Below are positions 10,966 to 21,766 of a DNA stretch of 53,431 nucleotides, one piece after another. Made by a program: the position numbers and the translations under genes. Positions within the stretch are counted from its first letter, which is position 1; each line of letters starts with the position of its first letter. Under the pieces are notes generated by a model. It had not been told where the DNA came from. It made no database searches and was given only the letters and a program-made list of their open reading frames with translations. The stretch covers positions 844,729 through 898,159 of the forward strand of contig CM007317.1 in NCBI GenBank assembly GCA_000333855.2. Reading direction: 5' to 3'. The stretch is from Endotrypanum monterogeii (Eukaryota; Euglenozoa; Kinetoplastea; Trypanosomatida; Trypanosomatidae).

Positions 10966-13410
10966 GTTGTATATGTATGTGTGTGTGTGTGTATTGCCTC
11001 GTACATTATGTCTCCCCGTCTTGTCCAGACAAGGCGTGCATGCGTCTCCAGGAGTTTGTTTTGTATGGGCTTCAAACACAGCGCTGTCTTTTTCCCTCCT
11101 TCCCCCCCCCCAAAAAAAAAAAAAAAAAACGTCGACTCTTTATGTCGTCGGGCATGCCACAGGTCATCATAGCGCTTGGAAAAGGGAAAAAAAAAACAGG
11201 TTCGTGCCCCTTCCCCATTTTTACTTCTGTGCCCTCTTTACTGCTCTAGCTCAATAGCGTGGATCATCATCCGATTTCGTTTGCACATACTCAGCTCAAG
11301 TACATGGCGCCAAGCCCCTCATATCCTTTGTCCTTCGAGGAAAAGAATGTGTTTAAACTAATCTCAGAACCAGGAGTCATGTGTACCAAAGATGAAGGCA
11401 AAGGAATATATCTGCTTGTGTGTACGCTTTGTAACACAGCTGTGTTGTGCTGGCTGCCGACAGTTATTTCTCTCGACTCTTCTGCCTTCCCCTCCTCTTT
11501 GTCTTCCACGACTTCGCCATCCTCCAATCTCATATGCTCTATCTTATATTCTGTGTATAACACACGCCGAATTAGTTGTGGTACTCTCTCCGTTTCCCCT
11601 GTGTGACGGAGCAGGAGCGGAGGGGAGGTGGTGACGGTAGCTTCTTTGTGTCCGGAGACAAAGCAGCCCGCATTTTCCCCCTCCTTAAAAAAAAAAAACC
11701 CAAACCTCTGCGCCACTTCTGCTTCCGAACGGTGGTCAAGTGCCTGGCATAGAGAGAGGGGTGGCCGTAACGACCTCTCGCATGTCCCCACGTGAGCAGG
11801 GTCTGTGCCGTGGTCGGGGTGTCAAGGGAACACAAAAATGCTTCACTAGGCCTTCACCCTTTTTTTTGCCTCCTCCTCCTCCTCTGCCTCCGAGTCGATG
11901 GGGTATATATTATATAGGGTATGTAGACCATGCTTGGGCGATTAATATCGGTCACGGCTGTCGCGGGCGCGTGTGCGGCAGTATACTCCCCCATTTGTTG
12001 TGTCTCGGGGGTGGAGGGGGTGGGGGGAGCAGGGAGTTGTGGAGGAGATGATGAGCACACTTGCTTGGTGGTTGCAGAGTGTAGAATACGTAGCCTGTCG
12101 TTTTTAACGATAAGCGCGAATATAATAAAAATAAATGTTGAAAAATCAGTATATAGTTTTTGGATGTTCTACATATGGATTCCTCTAGCGGCTCTTTTCC
12201 CCACGTGGGTCTGTTGATGTTGCATTGATTTTTTTTTTTCCTTCACTGTTTTGCTCCTCACAGTCTGGAGCGCGGCTTTCTTTCTTTTTTCCCTCTTTTC
12301 TCTATTCCATTCGTTCCTTGAGGGTTCCTTCTGGTATGCCATACCATAGGCTTCAGTCTTCCTTCCGTTTTACATAACTGAGCTATCAGCCTTATTTTGT
12401 TCTTTTACGCTGTTGTACCAAAACGTGTGTGTGTGTGTGTGTGTCTGTGTGGCTGGACGACAGGGACTGGCGGATGTGCAAGTTATCCTTCTCGAACCTC
12501 GTCTGGATGGTCGGGTATGCACTCATTTTTTTTTCAGATTCTCATATATATATATATATATATATGTATTATTCACGGTTCTGCTGCTGTGTCGTGTTCT
12601 TCTTCTTCTCCAAACATGCACACACACACACGTACAAGCATCTAAATTGTGTTGCATGAATCCACGGAGTGACTGTCTTCACCCGACCTGTGGGGCAGGG
12701 GAAAAACGACGTCTCATCGTTTCTTGTCGCGCACGAAAGAGGTCGCCAAGGATTAGCGGCGTAATGGAACCGCTTATATCATGGTTTGGGATGGAAAAAA
12801 AACTAATACCTCGAGCAATGTACAGGTCACTTTTTACAATGCTACTGCATTATAGATTTCCTGCGCCGCTCTTGCTGGTTCCGGCGCCGCGATTCCAAGC
12901 TTTTTTTTTTTTCAGGGACGATTAAACAAAGCCATCATTTTATTCATCACGTGCATGTGGCACGCACCACACACTTACATCATATGCGGGAATTGAAGAA
13001 AGGACCGCAGCTACCTGACACACTCACGGTGCTTGCATTCTTTTTTTATTTTTTTTCTCCCAAAGTTTTCTTTTTCCTTTCTCAACTTTTTTTTTTTGGG
13101 TTTTTAGCAAATCGTTTGCTTATTGGAGCGACGTGTGGCAGGCAAACCATTGCAGTCCATCGAGGGAAAGGACGGTGTTGGATACTAGGAACCGTCCCGT
13201 TAAGTCCTTTCTTCTCCCGACCTCCCGCACCCCTCGTCTCCTATTTCTTCTTGAACACTGTTCTGAGGAACTAGGCCCGCATCTGTATTCACCCTCTTTC
13301 CACAAACGAACATATTTTGCTCGTCGACTTTTCTCTTGCCCGTTGTTCCTCATCACGCTTCGTGCTATTACACGCTGGTGTAACTCTTCCGTCGTATTCA
13401 CAGATGGCAT

Positions 13411-13432
13411 GAACACGCTGCGCAGCGTGTTC
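13411..13432. repeat. 22-bp perfect palindrome
   Basis: The sequence GAACACGCTGC is followed directly by its exact reverse complement. There is no spacer, and it is GC-rich within AT-rich surroundings, so it is unlike the microsatellite palindromes elsewhere in the window. Confidence 0.95.
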
Positions 13433-13644
13433 TCGGACTCCTTCCACGTTCCACTCGTATATGTATATATTTTTGAGGAAAGCATTTTCCTTCCATCTCC
13501 TCCTTCGAAATTCTATTCCCCTTTATATATGAAGCACACATCGCCACCGAGTGAGCAGATACAAGTTTCTCGCACTACATATTTATCGCTCCCACTTGCT
13601 AGCTGTTCTTCTTTTTGTTTCTGGTAGCAGAAAGGGTCAACTTC

Positions 13645-13742
13645 TATATATATATATATATACTTATATCTATATATATATACTTATATCTATATATATA
13701 TATATACTTATATCTATATATATATACTTATATCTATATATA
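13645..13742. repeat. Compound TA-rich tandem repeat
   Basis: Four runs of (TA)n are separated by a CTTATATC-type interruption, giving an irregular higher-order repeat of about 18-26 bases. Confidence 0.85.
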
Positions 13743-13907
13743 CCTCAGGTCGGATTTCGTCTCGACATGTTTGGGTGAGTGTTTCCCTGCCTGCCTGTGT
13801 TTGTCTGTGTACCTTTTCCAGACCCCTTTCTTGTTTCTTATCTGCAAGTGTCTTGGTGATTTCTGCCTTTAGGTTTCCTCCCGTACCCAACGTTCACACA
13901 TTCCCTC

Positions 13908-13954
13908 CCCTCCCTCCCTCCCTCCCTCCCTCCCTCCCTCCCTCCCTCCCTCCC
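13908..13954. repeat. (CCCT)n microsatellite / polypyrimidine tract
   Basis: About twelve copies of a CCCT tetranucleotide. It is 86 bases before the ATG at 14040 and, with the T/C-rich stretch ending in AG at 14005-14006, may act as the polypyrimidine tract for trans-splicing of the next gene. Confidence 0.85.
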
Positions 13955-14039
13955 ATGCTTTTGAGGTGACCTTAGCTCTTCCTGTCTGCTCGTTTTATTT
14001 GCCTAGGATACGGAAGACGGGGACCTTGAGAGGAATCAC

Positions 14040-17000
14040 ATGTTTGGGGACACCAACGTTGCGCTGGACAGAGCCCTGACGTCTTGCGGCGCAGCGTCTC
14101 CTGTGAGCGACTATGATGACAGTGGTAATGGATCCGGCGCTCGTCGCGAGGAGGCCTCGTGCCTGTGTGATGGCGGCGATTTGCGCTACATGGGAATTGC
14201 CAACAAACGGGTCTTCTCAACACCCCGCCTCGGTGCTGCCATCACCAATCCAACTCTTCGGTATGCCTGCTCCATGCTATCCTCGTCAACGAACTCACGC
14301 AGCACACTGGCCGCACCCACCACGAGATTCGCTGCAGCCGCATCTTCGAGGGCAACCATGGCGGCAGTGTCGCAGCAGCTGACACCCGTTCGCCACCCAT
14401 TTCTCGGGCGACCGTCTCAGCCGCAGACACCGTATCACCACAGTACATTAGACGACCACGAACAATATCAGCGCTTCCTTGCCAATGCTGTGCTGAGCGA
14501 ATCTGAGGCGGGGCGTTCGTCGAGTGTTTTGTCGTTTCCGATGCGAACGCCAACGAGGCTAGGCTCGGTAAGGTGCCAAGCAACACCGGACCCCAGTATC
14601 ACACCAGGGGTGCTTCGATGTGGCGCCGATATCACAGACAACGATGTATTGACACGCACATCTGCGCTTGGAATATCCGAAGAAATCGCTTCAGATCTCA
14701 CGTGCTCGCGTCTTTCCTCAGGTTGGGGTGCTGAACTGATCGATGAGGGCACCCGGTTTGTGCTTGCGCAAACGACGAAGTTACAACAGGGGGAAGGAGG
14801 CGTAGGCGTTAAGTGTTTGTGGTCACCTGGGGCAAAGGCGCATCGCAACGCTGAGGGTTACAAGGATATCGCGGGGTCGGAGAGCACGTCGGACGACGCT
14901 GCAGATACATCGAGAACGCCGGCGCCGTTTATTTACTTTCATCGGGCACCCCCGGTGCAACCTTCGTCGACTCGTCACCAGCGCATTTCAGGGCGGGATA
15001 CCGAAGAAATGTGCGGTGCGGTGGTGCTGGGGCTTGCACCCACTGAGGGAGGTGAGGCAGAGGGCGCTCTTCACGCAGCCCAGCAAACTCAATACACCCG
15101 CGAGGGTTTCGGTGCCGCGACAGCTTCGGGATTTCCGCATACACCAAGGCTGACGTATAGCGACTCCACCGTGGACGCGAATGTTACTGTTGCTTCATCT
15201 TCCACTCCGCGCAACTCACCGTCTGCATTATTGCCGGAGGGCCATGCGGGATGCCTCGATGGCGTCCAGACCCCACTTTACCTTCGATCTCAGATGGGCC
15301 AGGAGGCCATTGTGTGCACCCCGCCGGCACCGGCGCCACTGACTCCAACGCTCGCATCGCGGATCTCAAGTCGCCGTGAAAATCATCGTGCCGGTAGTGA
15401 AGAGGCGCCTGCAGTGTGCTTTTCCCCCCCTACCGACTGTGTCACTGAGACAAGCTACGCCACACCACTGCTGTTCTCCTTGACAGATAATTTCATTCCA
15501 GCGGGGCCGCCTTTGTCGGCTTGGGTACGGGCGCGGACAACTACTCGGACTTCCTTCCTTCCGCCCGATGAAGCTCGTCATCCCCACGGTGATCAGTCGT
15601 CCTTTTCTTCCGTACGGCGGCAGCTAGCTACGCCACAGAGCCGTCTGTTCACACCGGTCCAAAACACTGATAACTCGATCCGCAGCGCCTCGATCGCAGG
15701 CTCTCCGGCGACCGCGTCGAGCGATTTTTTAACTCTTTCCTGGTCTAGTTCTCGGCCCACGGCTGCTTCGCTCGATGCGACGTCAAGCACAAAGTTTGCA
15801 GCCACGCACCACCGCGGTTTGAGCCACCACCGAGACGACGGCTCGAGCGTCCCGCACTCACACGCGCACGGCCAGATGCAGCCGCATAGGTGTCTCAAGC
15901 GTTTTTCGTTTCAGTTTGTTCGAGCGCTGACTGCCGGTGAGGTATCCACGGATGTGCGTCACCACCCGGTGCAATGGGGTGCATTTGGAATACTAGTGGC
16001 TCAGCCTGAGGAGGTGTGGTGCGTGGGAAGGGCACGCCCCTTCCGCCTCTTCCCGCCTCAGGGCGAACGGCCTCAGTGGCTGCCATCGCCTGGTGAGCTG
16101 CAGGTATCTGCGGTGACCACGACGGAGCAGCTGTCTCTCGCTCAGTGGGAAGCCGCCACGATGGAATCGAAATCATCTGAGGAGTCGCCGCCGGTGGTGG
16201 TCTACGCCGCCGTCGGCTCCAGTGCCGGCGACGTCTTTGTGTTCGGCTACTGCAAGTGTCCGACGACAGCCCCCGGTGCCATACCGGTCATTGTGGATAC
16301 AGAAGAAGGGCTTGTGCAGTGTGCATGCACAGTCCGGTTAGAGCGGCAAGGGATCCTGCGACGTGCGGATCGTGTCCGTGCCAGCGATGGAGTCTCAAAG
16401 GTCGACACAAGTGTGTTTCCCGTCTATGAATCTCTTACAAGCGAAGGGAGCATCGTCTCCGTCGTGCGTCTCGTTGATCACTGGCTGTATGTTGGAGATC
16501 AGTCTGGTCACGTGGCCCGCTATAATCTACAAGACGCATCTTTTCTGAGTGGTGAGTCGTGTGCCGTCAAGTGGGCCACGCCCAATTCCTTCTCGTGGAA
16601 GCGAGAGGAGATCAGCTTGTTAGGCACCTGTCGCGATCCTGTTGTGAAACATTTTTTACAGAGAGTGAGCTCTCGCATCCCTCGCCACCGCTCCAAGATA
16701 TCTTGTTTGCTCACGGAGGCGGCTGCAAAGGAAACCGCTTCCAAGCAACCGGAGTGTGCACCCGTGGGCTCCACACCGACGCAGCATTTTCACTATGCCG
16801 TTAACGTCGAGGAGCCTGTGTATCATATTGAAGTAACACGCAACCAGGGATACTTGGCGGTCGGAACGCAGACTCGGCTGCTGGTTTATCGCACCGCCCA
16901 GCTGTCTCGCGTGTGGGAAACTCCGTCACTGCCTCCGAGGTCGCCGTCGCTGCCGTTTCAGGCTTCTCCCACGGTCACGTCGATGGACTCCTCGGCTTGC

Positions 17001-18233
17001 GCAAGTGACATTGGTGGCAGCTATGCTCTTCGCGGACACGCCGACAGCGCGACTCCGCTAGTTGTTGTCAGCGATTTGGTGCAGCCAATGCGTTGCTTTT
17101 CCTGGATGTTATGTGACTACGAGTCGTTGATGCAGTCGCCTGATGCCCGGTCGCTTGAGGAGAGGCGCACCGCCTTCTCACACGGTGATGACGACGATGA
17201 CTTCGGCGCTTCTTTTCTTGTTGCCCCGGTAAGTGGCGACGGGGTTGGCATCGGTGAAGCGTCCCACAAGTTTTCTTCCCGGTGTAACGCCTACAGTCGC
17301 CACACGCCAATGCCAAGCCTCGTGTATGCCACGCAGTGGCAGCAGCCGATAAATGCGGCAGAAGGTCCGTGTCCCCAGCAGCTGGCGCCGCAGATGATAA
17401 CGGACATTCGCGTCTTCCGTTTGGCAACGCAGAAAAATGTGACTTGCTGTTCGCTTGACTATCCTGTGCGATCATTGCAAGTGTTACCCGGCAGCACACG
17501 CATCATTGTGGGCACTGGCGCTGCGGTGGAGCTGAGTGGTGAAGTCTGTGCTGACGCGCCTTCCCTGGATGCTCAAATCATCAGAACCCCCGCAACGTCA
17601 CCCGTTGATGCCTTGACAGGGTTATCGCTGAGCCGCTCAGGCACTCTGTCATCCTTCAGGACCACCGCCACCACCACCACCACCACCACCACGGCGGCTG
17701 CTGCTTCTGCGTTCCGCTCGCCGGCTATCATGGGACACCGCCCCTCACTTGCAGTCGTAGCTGCCGAGCGGCTGTGGCACCAGTCTCCCACCATTCGTCC
17801 CACAGTGCGCAATGTGGACCCGATGGATGCCGGTGTCGCGCAGGTGCAGAGGCGCCAGCAACAGGGTGAGCCCACCGATGACAAGAGTGGTTATGTTTTT
17901 CTTCTGGAGGTGTGCCCCGCGGACGACCCTGCGGTGGTGGGGGACGAGGGTGTTGATTGTCGCGTGTTTCTGCGCGTGCGGGGGGAAGTGAAGGTGGGCG
18001 ATGGGGAGAGTGTCGTTTGCGGCACGCTGGGCACTGGTTTGAATCATATTGCCATGCTCACACGCCCCACAGAGGACAGGGTACGCACCGCGGCCTCGGT
18101 GCCGGAGGATGGGTCACGGGAAAGGGTAAAGGTATGGAGGATAACGACAGATGGGCAATCAGATTCGATTGTGCCCAGCGAAAGGAGACTCTCACTACAC
18201 TCTGAATCGCAGCGCATGGAAAGTCTACGTTGA
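14040..18233 (+). CDS. Large protein with WD40-like beta-propeller blades
   Basis: A 1397-residue protein. Residues 1 to about 620 are Ser/Thr/Pro-rich and probably disordered, with repeated S/T-P sites typical of kinase targets. From about 640 on, the sequence alternates hydrophobic strands and short turns that read as propeller blades: VYAAVGSSAGDVFVF (about 721), LYVGDQSGHVARYNL (about 816), YLAVGTQTRLLVYR (about 938), ITDIRVFRLATQ (about 1120) and ERVKVWRIT near the end. Blades are interrupted by long inserts, including a Thr run from an ACC repeat at 17661-17692. The Gly-Asp-x-x-Gly-x-V pattern is like WD40 proteins and loosely like the Cdc20/Fizzy group, but I see no C-box and the size is far larger. 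The ATG is 34 bases after a candidate acceptor AG at 14005-14006. The exact role is unknown. Confidence 0.85.
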   Translation: MFGDTNVALDRALTSCGAASPVSDYDDSGNGSGARREEASCLCDGGDLRYMGIANKRVFSTPRLGAAITNPTLRYACSMLSSSTNSRSTLAAPTTRFAAAASSRATMAAVSQQLTPVRHPFLGRPSQPQTPYHHSTLDDHEQYQRFLANAVLSESEAGRSSSVLSFPMRTPTRLGSVRCQATPDPSITPGVLRCGADITDNDVLTRTSALGISEEIASDLTCSRLSSGWGAELIDEGTRFVLAQTTKLQQGEGGVGVKCLWSPGAKAHRNAEGYKDIAGSESTSDDAADTSRTPAPFIYFHRAPPVQPSSTRHQRISGRDTEEMCGAVVLGLAPTEGGEAEGALHAAQQTQYTREGFGAATASGFPHTPRLTYSDSTVDANVTVASSSTPRNSPSALLPEGHAGCLDGVQTPLYLRSQMGQEAIVCTPPAPAPLTPTLASRISSRRENHRAGSEEAPAVCFSPPTDCVTETSYATPLLFSLTDNFIPAGPPLSAWVRARTTTRTSFLPPDEARHPHGDQSSFSSVRRQLATPQSRLFTPVQNTDNSIRSASIAGSPATASSDFLTLSWSSSRPTAASLDATSSTKFAATHHRGLSHHRDDGSSVPHSHAHGQMQPHRCLKRFSFQFVRALTAGEVSTDVRHHPVQWGAFGILVAQPEEVWCVGRARPFRLFPPQGERPQWLPSPGELQVSAVTTTEQLSLAQWEAATMESKSSEESPPVVVYAAVGSSAGDVFVFGYCKCPTTAPGAIPVIVDTEEGLVQCACTVRLERQGILRRADRVRASDGVSKVDTSVFPVYESLTSEGSIVSVVRLVDHWLYVGDQSGHVARYNLQDASFLSGESCAVKWATPNSFSWKREEISLLGTCRDPVVKHFLQRVSSRIPRHRSKISCLLTEAAAKETASKQPECAPVGSTPTQHFHYAVNVEEPVYHIEVTRNQGYLAVGTQTRLLVYRTAQLSRVWETPSLPPRSPSLPFQASPTVTSMDSSACASDIGGSYALRGHADSATPLVVVSDLVQPMRCFSWMLCDYESLMQSPDARSLEERRTAFSHGDDDDDFGASFLVAPVSGDGVGIGEASHKFSSRCNAYSRHTPMPSLVYATQWQQPINAAEGPCPQQLAPQMITDIRVFRLATQKNVTCCSLDYPVRSLQVLPGSTRIIVGTGAAVELSGEVCADAPSLDAQIIRTPATSPVDALTGLSLSRSGTLSSFRTTATTTTTTTTAAAASAFRSPAIMGHRPSLAVVAAERLWHQSPTIRPTVRNVDPMDAGVAQVQRRQQQGEPTDDKSGYVFLLEVCPADDPAVVGDEGVDCRVFLRVRGEVKVGDGESVVCGTLGTGLNHIAMLTRPTEDRVRTAASVPEDGSRERVKVWRITTDGQSDSIVPSERRLSLHSESQRMESLR
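17661..17692 (+). repeat. (ACC)n run encoding poly-threonine
   Basis: Trinucleotide run within the WD40-like gene giving a Thr tract followed by an Ala tract. It lies in an insert between putative propeller blades. Confidence 0.9.
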
Positions 18234-19582
18234 CAGGCGAGCGAGGGCGGAAGTTGCAGTGCCTTTTTTTTTTGTCTTGTAGCACATGTCGAGAGTTGAC
18301 TGAAGCACAAAATCGCTGAGAAGCTGCGAAGTAACTCGAGGAGCAGAAAGGGAGAATGAGGGCGTGGAGAAAGAGGGGGACGGACGGCAAGAGAGGGAGA
18401 GGGAAAGAATAAAAAAAAAAGAGGGGAGGCAGGAATTTCGAAGGCGTTCTTCCCCTCCCCCTTGTTTCTTTTTTTCGTCATCCCTATGAAGTCTCTTGTA
18501 AGCAGTTCAGCCTCCCGGCTTATTTTTTTTTTCCTGAGTATTTCCGAACGCGTGAGCGCCCGCCTGCAAGGCTCACATCGTGCATCGTCCACTCATACCT
18601 TGGCTGATCACTCCGTTTCCAATCCTATATATATATATATATATACACACACATAATCACGCATCTATCGCCTTTGACGCTTCCGTTTTCCGTTCGCTCC
18701 ATATTTTAAAAAATATTATTATTATTATTATTACATTTCACGTTTTTGTGCCACGTCTTGATTTGGTTCCCACTGTCTTCCACACTGTCTCATCTTGCGT
18801 TTCCGATCTTTTTTTTTTTCGAGGGTGGGGTAGTTGTTGTAGTTTGTGTTCAAGGCCGCAGCGGACGAGTTGAGGTCCTTGAAACAAAAATTTCACCGAC
18901 ACGCACTCACACATACAAAGAGCAATAAAAAAAACAAAAAAGAAACCCATTCTCCTCCCCGCAGTTGTGCGACGTGTAGCTTCCATAGCCTTTACCCTCT
19001 TTTCAAATCTGGTATGTGTGTCTTTGCGAGTGGGGGGGAGGGAGGGTAGTTAGGTCTGCAGGACAGGGCCATCTTGTATAGGTGTGGTTCATGTTTTTTT
19101 TTTTTTTTAGGATATGTTCTTCCGAGGAGAATCTAAAAAAAAAAGGAAGTCAAGGTGTTAGGCTGTATTTTATATAACGCCAAGGTTCACTCTCCACTGT
19201 GATGCTTCTCCTTCCCCTTCCCCGCTCTCTGTGTGCGTGTCGTTTCATATGCGCACGTCTCATTCCCCTCCCTTTTTGCAGTTTCTCTTGCGTATGTCCT
19301 GTTTCACCTTCCTTTTTTTTTTTGTCTGTTTGAGTGCAGATCCTTGTTAAAAAAAAAATAAGGTACCGTAGGGTCACATTGTCTCGCTCTCTACGTGTTC
19401 CCCCTGGAGTGGTGCTTCGGTTCCGCACACCACTATTGTACTACTGTCATGAGCTCCTTTTTTTTTCTTCTGTATTCGTCTTTCTCCGCGTGTTTTGAAA
19501 AAAAAGTAATGATACTTTTCTACTCAAAGCCACCTTTGCTTATATATACAGGCCGATGCTCATACACAAATACATATATATT

Positions 19583-19584
<2 letters not shown>

Positions 19585-19617
<33 letters not shown>
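19585..19617. repeat. (TA)n microsatellite
   Basis: Uninterrupted TA tract of about 33 bases. Confidence 0.95.
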
Positions 19618-19622
<5 letters not shown>

Positions 19623-20003
19623 TAGTTCTGTACGCACGCTAGTGCATTCGATTTTTCCCCTGTCTGTTTTTTCTTCGGTCGTCATATGCACGTTATGCGA
19701 TTCCAGGACTGTGTACTACTACTTAACATTTCACCTACTCTTGTACGCTCTCTGCTGCTTTTGAGAATTTTTTTTTTTCAAGAGATACCTTGAAGCTGTG
19801 ACTGCTTTCCTGTACCCTTACCTCCCAGCAGCAGATTTGGTCTCTGATTGGTTAGAATGAAAATTCAGTTGTGCAGTATGAGAGCAAAAAAACGCACGCG
19901 TCTGTACTTGATACAAATTCGGAAAACTTGTATCATATTTTTTTCTCTTCTTTCTTATCCGTCACCCTCTTCACTTCGCCCCTCTTTTTCCTTTGCAGGG
20001 GGT

Positions 20004-20004
<1 letters not shown>

Positions 20005-20036
<32 letters not shown>
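20005..20036. repeat. (TA)n microsatellite
   Basis: Uninterrupted TA tract of about 32 bases. Confidence 0.95.
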
Positions 20037-20037
<1 letters not shown>

Positions 20038-21365
20038 CGTAGTATTATTTTTTCCTCTCATTTTCCATCATTGTTATCGTCAAGAAGGTTCACAAAAGAT
20101 AGTGGGTCTCTGTTTGTCCCATCCTTCTGTGTGCATGTGCATGTGTGTGCTGGTCTTCTTTTTATCTCCTTCAAGCCTCCCCCACATGTCACCTTTTTCT
20201 GTTTGTTTGTTCCCTCATTTGTTTGATCTGTTTGCGAATGTCTCGAGTGTCTTTTTTTTTTTTTAAAGAGACCACTAAGAGCATTCAGGGAGGATGTGAT
20301 GGTAGTCATTTTCATCACGATACTCAGATGCTTCTCTAACGCGGATACTCACGTGCCTTGTCTTTAGTTGCCGTACCCGCCGCTTCTACCCGCATGCTGG
20401 GTTCTACTAGGGGTCTCTGCCGGTGCTCGTAGTATCTTTCCCCCTTTGTAGACCGGCATATCAGACTATTTTCACACTTCGTAGTATTTTCACCACAGAG
20501 CCGACCCTTCCCCGCCTTCTACGCTCTTCTTTCCCCCTCCCCCCCCCACACACACAAGTACGTAACAACAAAAAGTTGAGGTAATTATTATTGCCTTTTT
20601 TTTCTGTACTGCTCATCACCGTGTTTTTTTTCTGTGCGTGTATGTATGTATCTGTGTCTGTGAATGGGATCATTGTGTTTCTTCAATTTTCTCGATAACG
20701 TTCTCATTTTTTTTCTCCTGTCAAGTTGTCACTGTCCCCCTTCTTCCCCTTCCTTCAAAAAAAAAAAAATCACATCACATCACTCAAAATGCACCGAATG
20801 GAGTAGAAGCACATTTCGGTTTCATTTTTCTTTCTCGAATCGACCACCTCGGCTGTACGCATTTACATGGGCACGAAGTGCATGGAGTGCAGCATGTACA
20901 ATAAATAAATAAGGTCGAAGTTGAACTTTTTGCAAGCCTAATGCAGCACGATGTCAATGGACTCTTGCTGCTACTCTTCTGGTTTCCTGTCCTTGAGTGC
21001 CTTTGTTTGTACTTGTGTGCGCACTGGTTGAGTTCACTAACAACGCGAATAGTCTCGTCTCAGTGTGTGTGTTTTTTTTTTTTCGGGACTCCGATGCCGT
21101 ATTTTTTTTTTTTTTGAGGTGACGTCTGCGTGAGCTGTAATATCTCACTTCGCCAAGAAGAAGAACCGTTTTTTTGTTTTTTGTTTGTGTTGATACGCGT
21201 TATGGTCGTCTCCTTCGCTGCCTCTGCGTTTTTGATTGTTGCACACACGCACAAACACACAAACATACACGCGCACAGATACACGCTTGCCCCTCTTCTA
21301 TGTTTCTGTATTATATTGTTTAGTAGCGGATCTCACCTCCGCTATCTTTTTTTTTTTTTGGTGGC

Positions 21366-21369
<4 letters not shown>

Positions 21370-21398
<29 letters not shown>
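21370..21398. repeat. (TA)n microsatellite
   Basis: Uninterrupted TA tract of about 29 bases directly after a poly-T run. Confidence 0.95.
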
Positions 21399-21403
<5 letters not shown>

Positions 21404-21688
21404 CTGCATCCCACTCCCGTTGCTCTGCACCTCACAGCGTGTATGTGCTCCTTCTGTATTTGTACTTCTGCAAATTAAGTTTTTCTTCTTGACTTTCACA
21501 CCTTTTACCGTTCGCTCAATCTCACCGACAGTGCCGTGACAATGTGCACACCCTTCCATCAGTTTCCTCTTGCTCACTAGTCTCTCCTCCCCCCCCCCCA
21601 ACACACACACTCACGCTCGCTCGCGCTCACGACCACTCGCACGCGTCGTACTCGGACTCCACGACTATACTACTACTACTATAGTACT

Positions 21689-21708
21689 NNNNNNNNNNNN
21701 NNNNNNNN
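21689..21708. other. Assembly gap (20 N)
   Basis: Twenty N bases. The left flank is a CA/CGCT-rich stretch plus a short (ACT)n run; the right flank contains long C runs (21732-21766). The true length of missing DNA is unknown and the flanks may be inaccurate. Confidence 0.98.
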
Positions 21709-21731
21709 GTCCTCACGTACCGTCCCTCCTA

Positions 21732-21766
21732 CCCCCCCCCCCCCCCCCCCCCCTACCCCCCCCCCC
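21732..21766. repeat. Poly-C tract with one TA interruption
   Basis: Two long C runs separated by TA, just right of the assembly gap. The real length may differ because such runs are hard to sequence. Confidence 0.85.

Larger units (their letters stand above)
9878..14039. other. 4.2 kb gene-free spacer
   Basis: No coding-like frame on either strand. The longest + frame (13133-13627) and - frame (11291-11791) are low in coding character. The spacer holds a (CTC)n tract near 10222-10250, (TG)n near 10739-10758, (TA)n at 10942-10965, facing (GT)n and (CA)n around a (TA)n tract at 12425-12631, a 22-bp perfect palindrome at 13411-13432 and a compound TA repeat at 13645-13742. It is long for a trypanosomatid spacer; it presumably contains a long 3' UTR of the upstream gene. 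Confidence 0.55.

Noticed and set aside
11291..11791. 166-codon - strand frame
   Set aside because: It would be the only gene on the opposite strand in the window, it includes a poly-Phe run from poly-A, and it has no recognisable domain.
13133..13627. 164-codon + strand frame
   Set aside because: Phe/Ser/Leu-rich translation of pyrimidine-rich spacer running into the TA repeat; no coding character.
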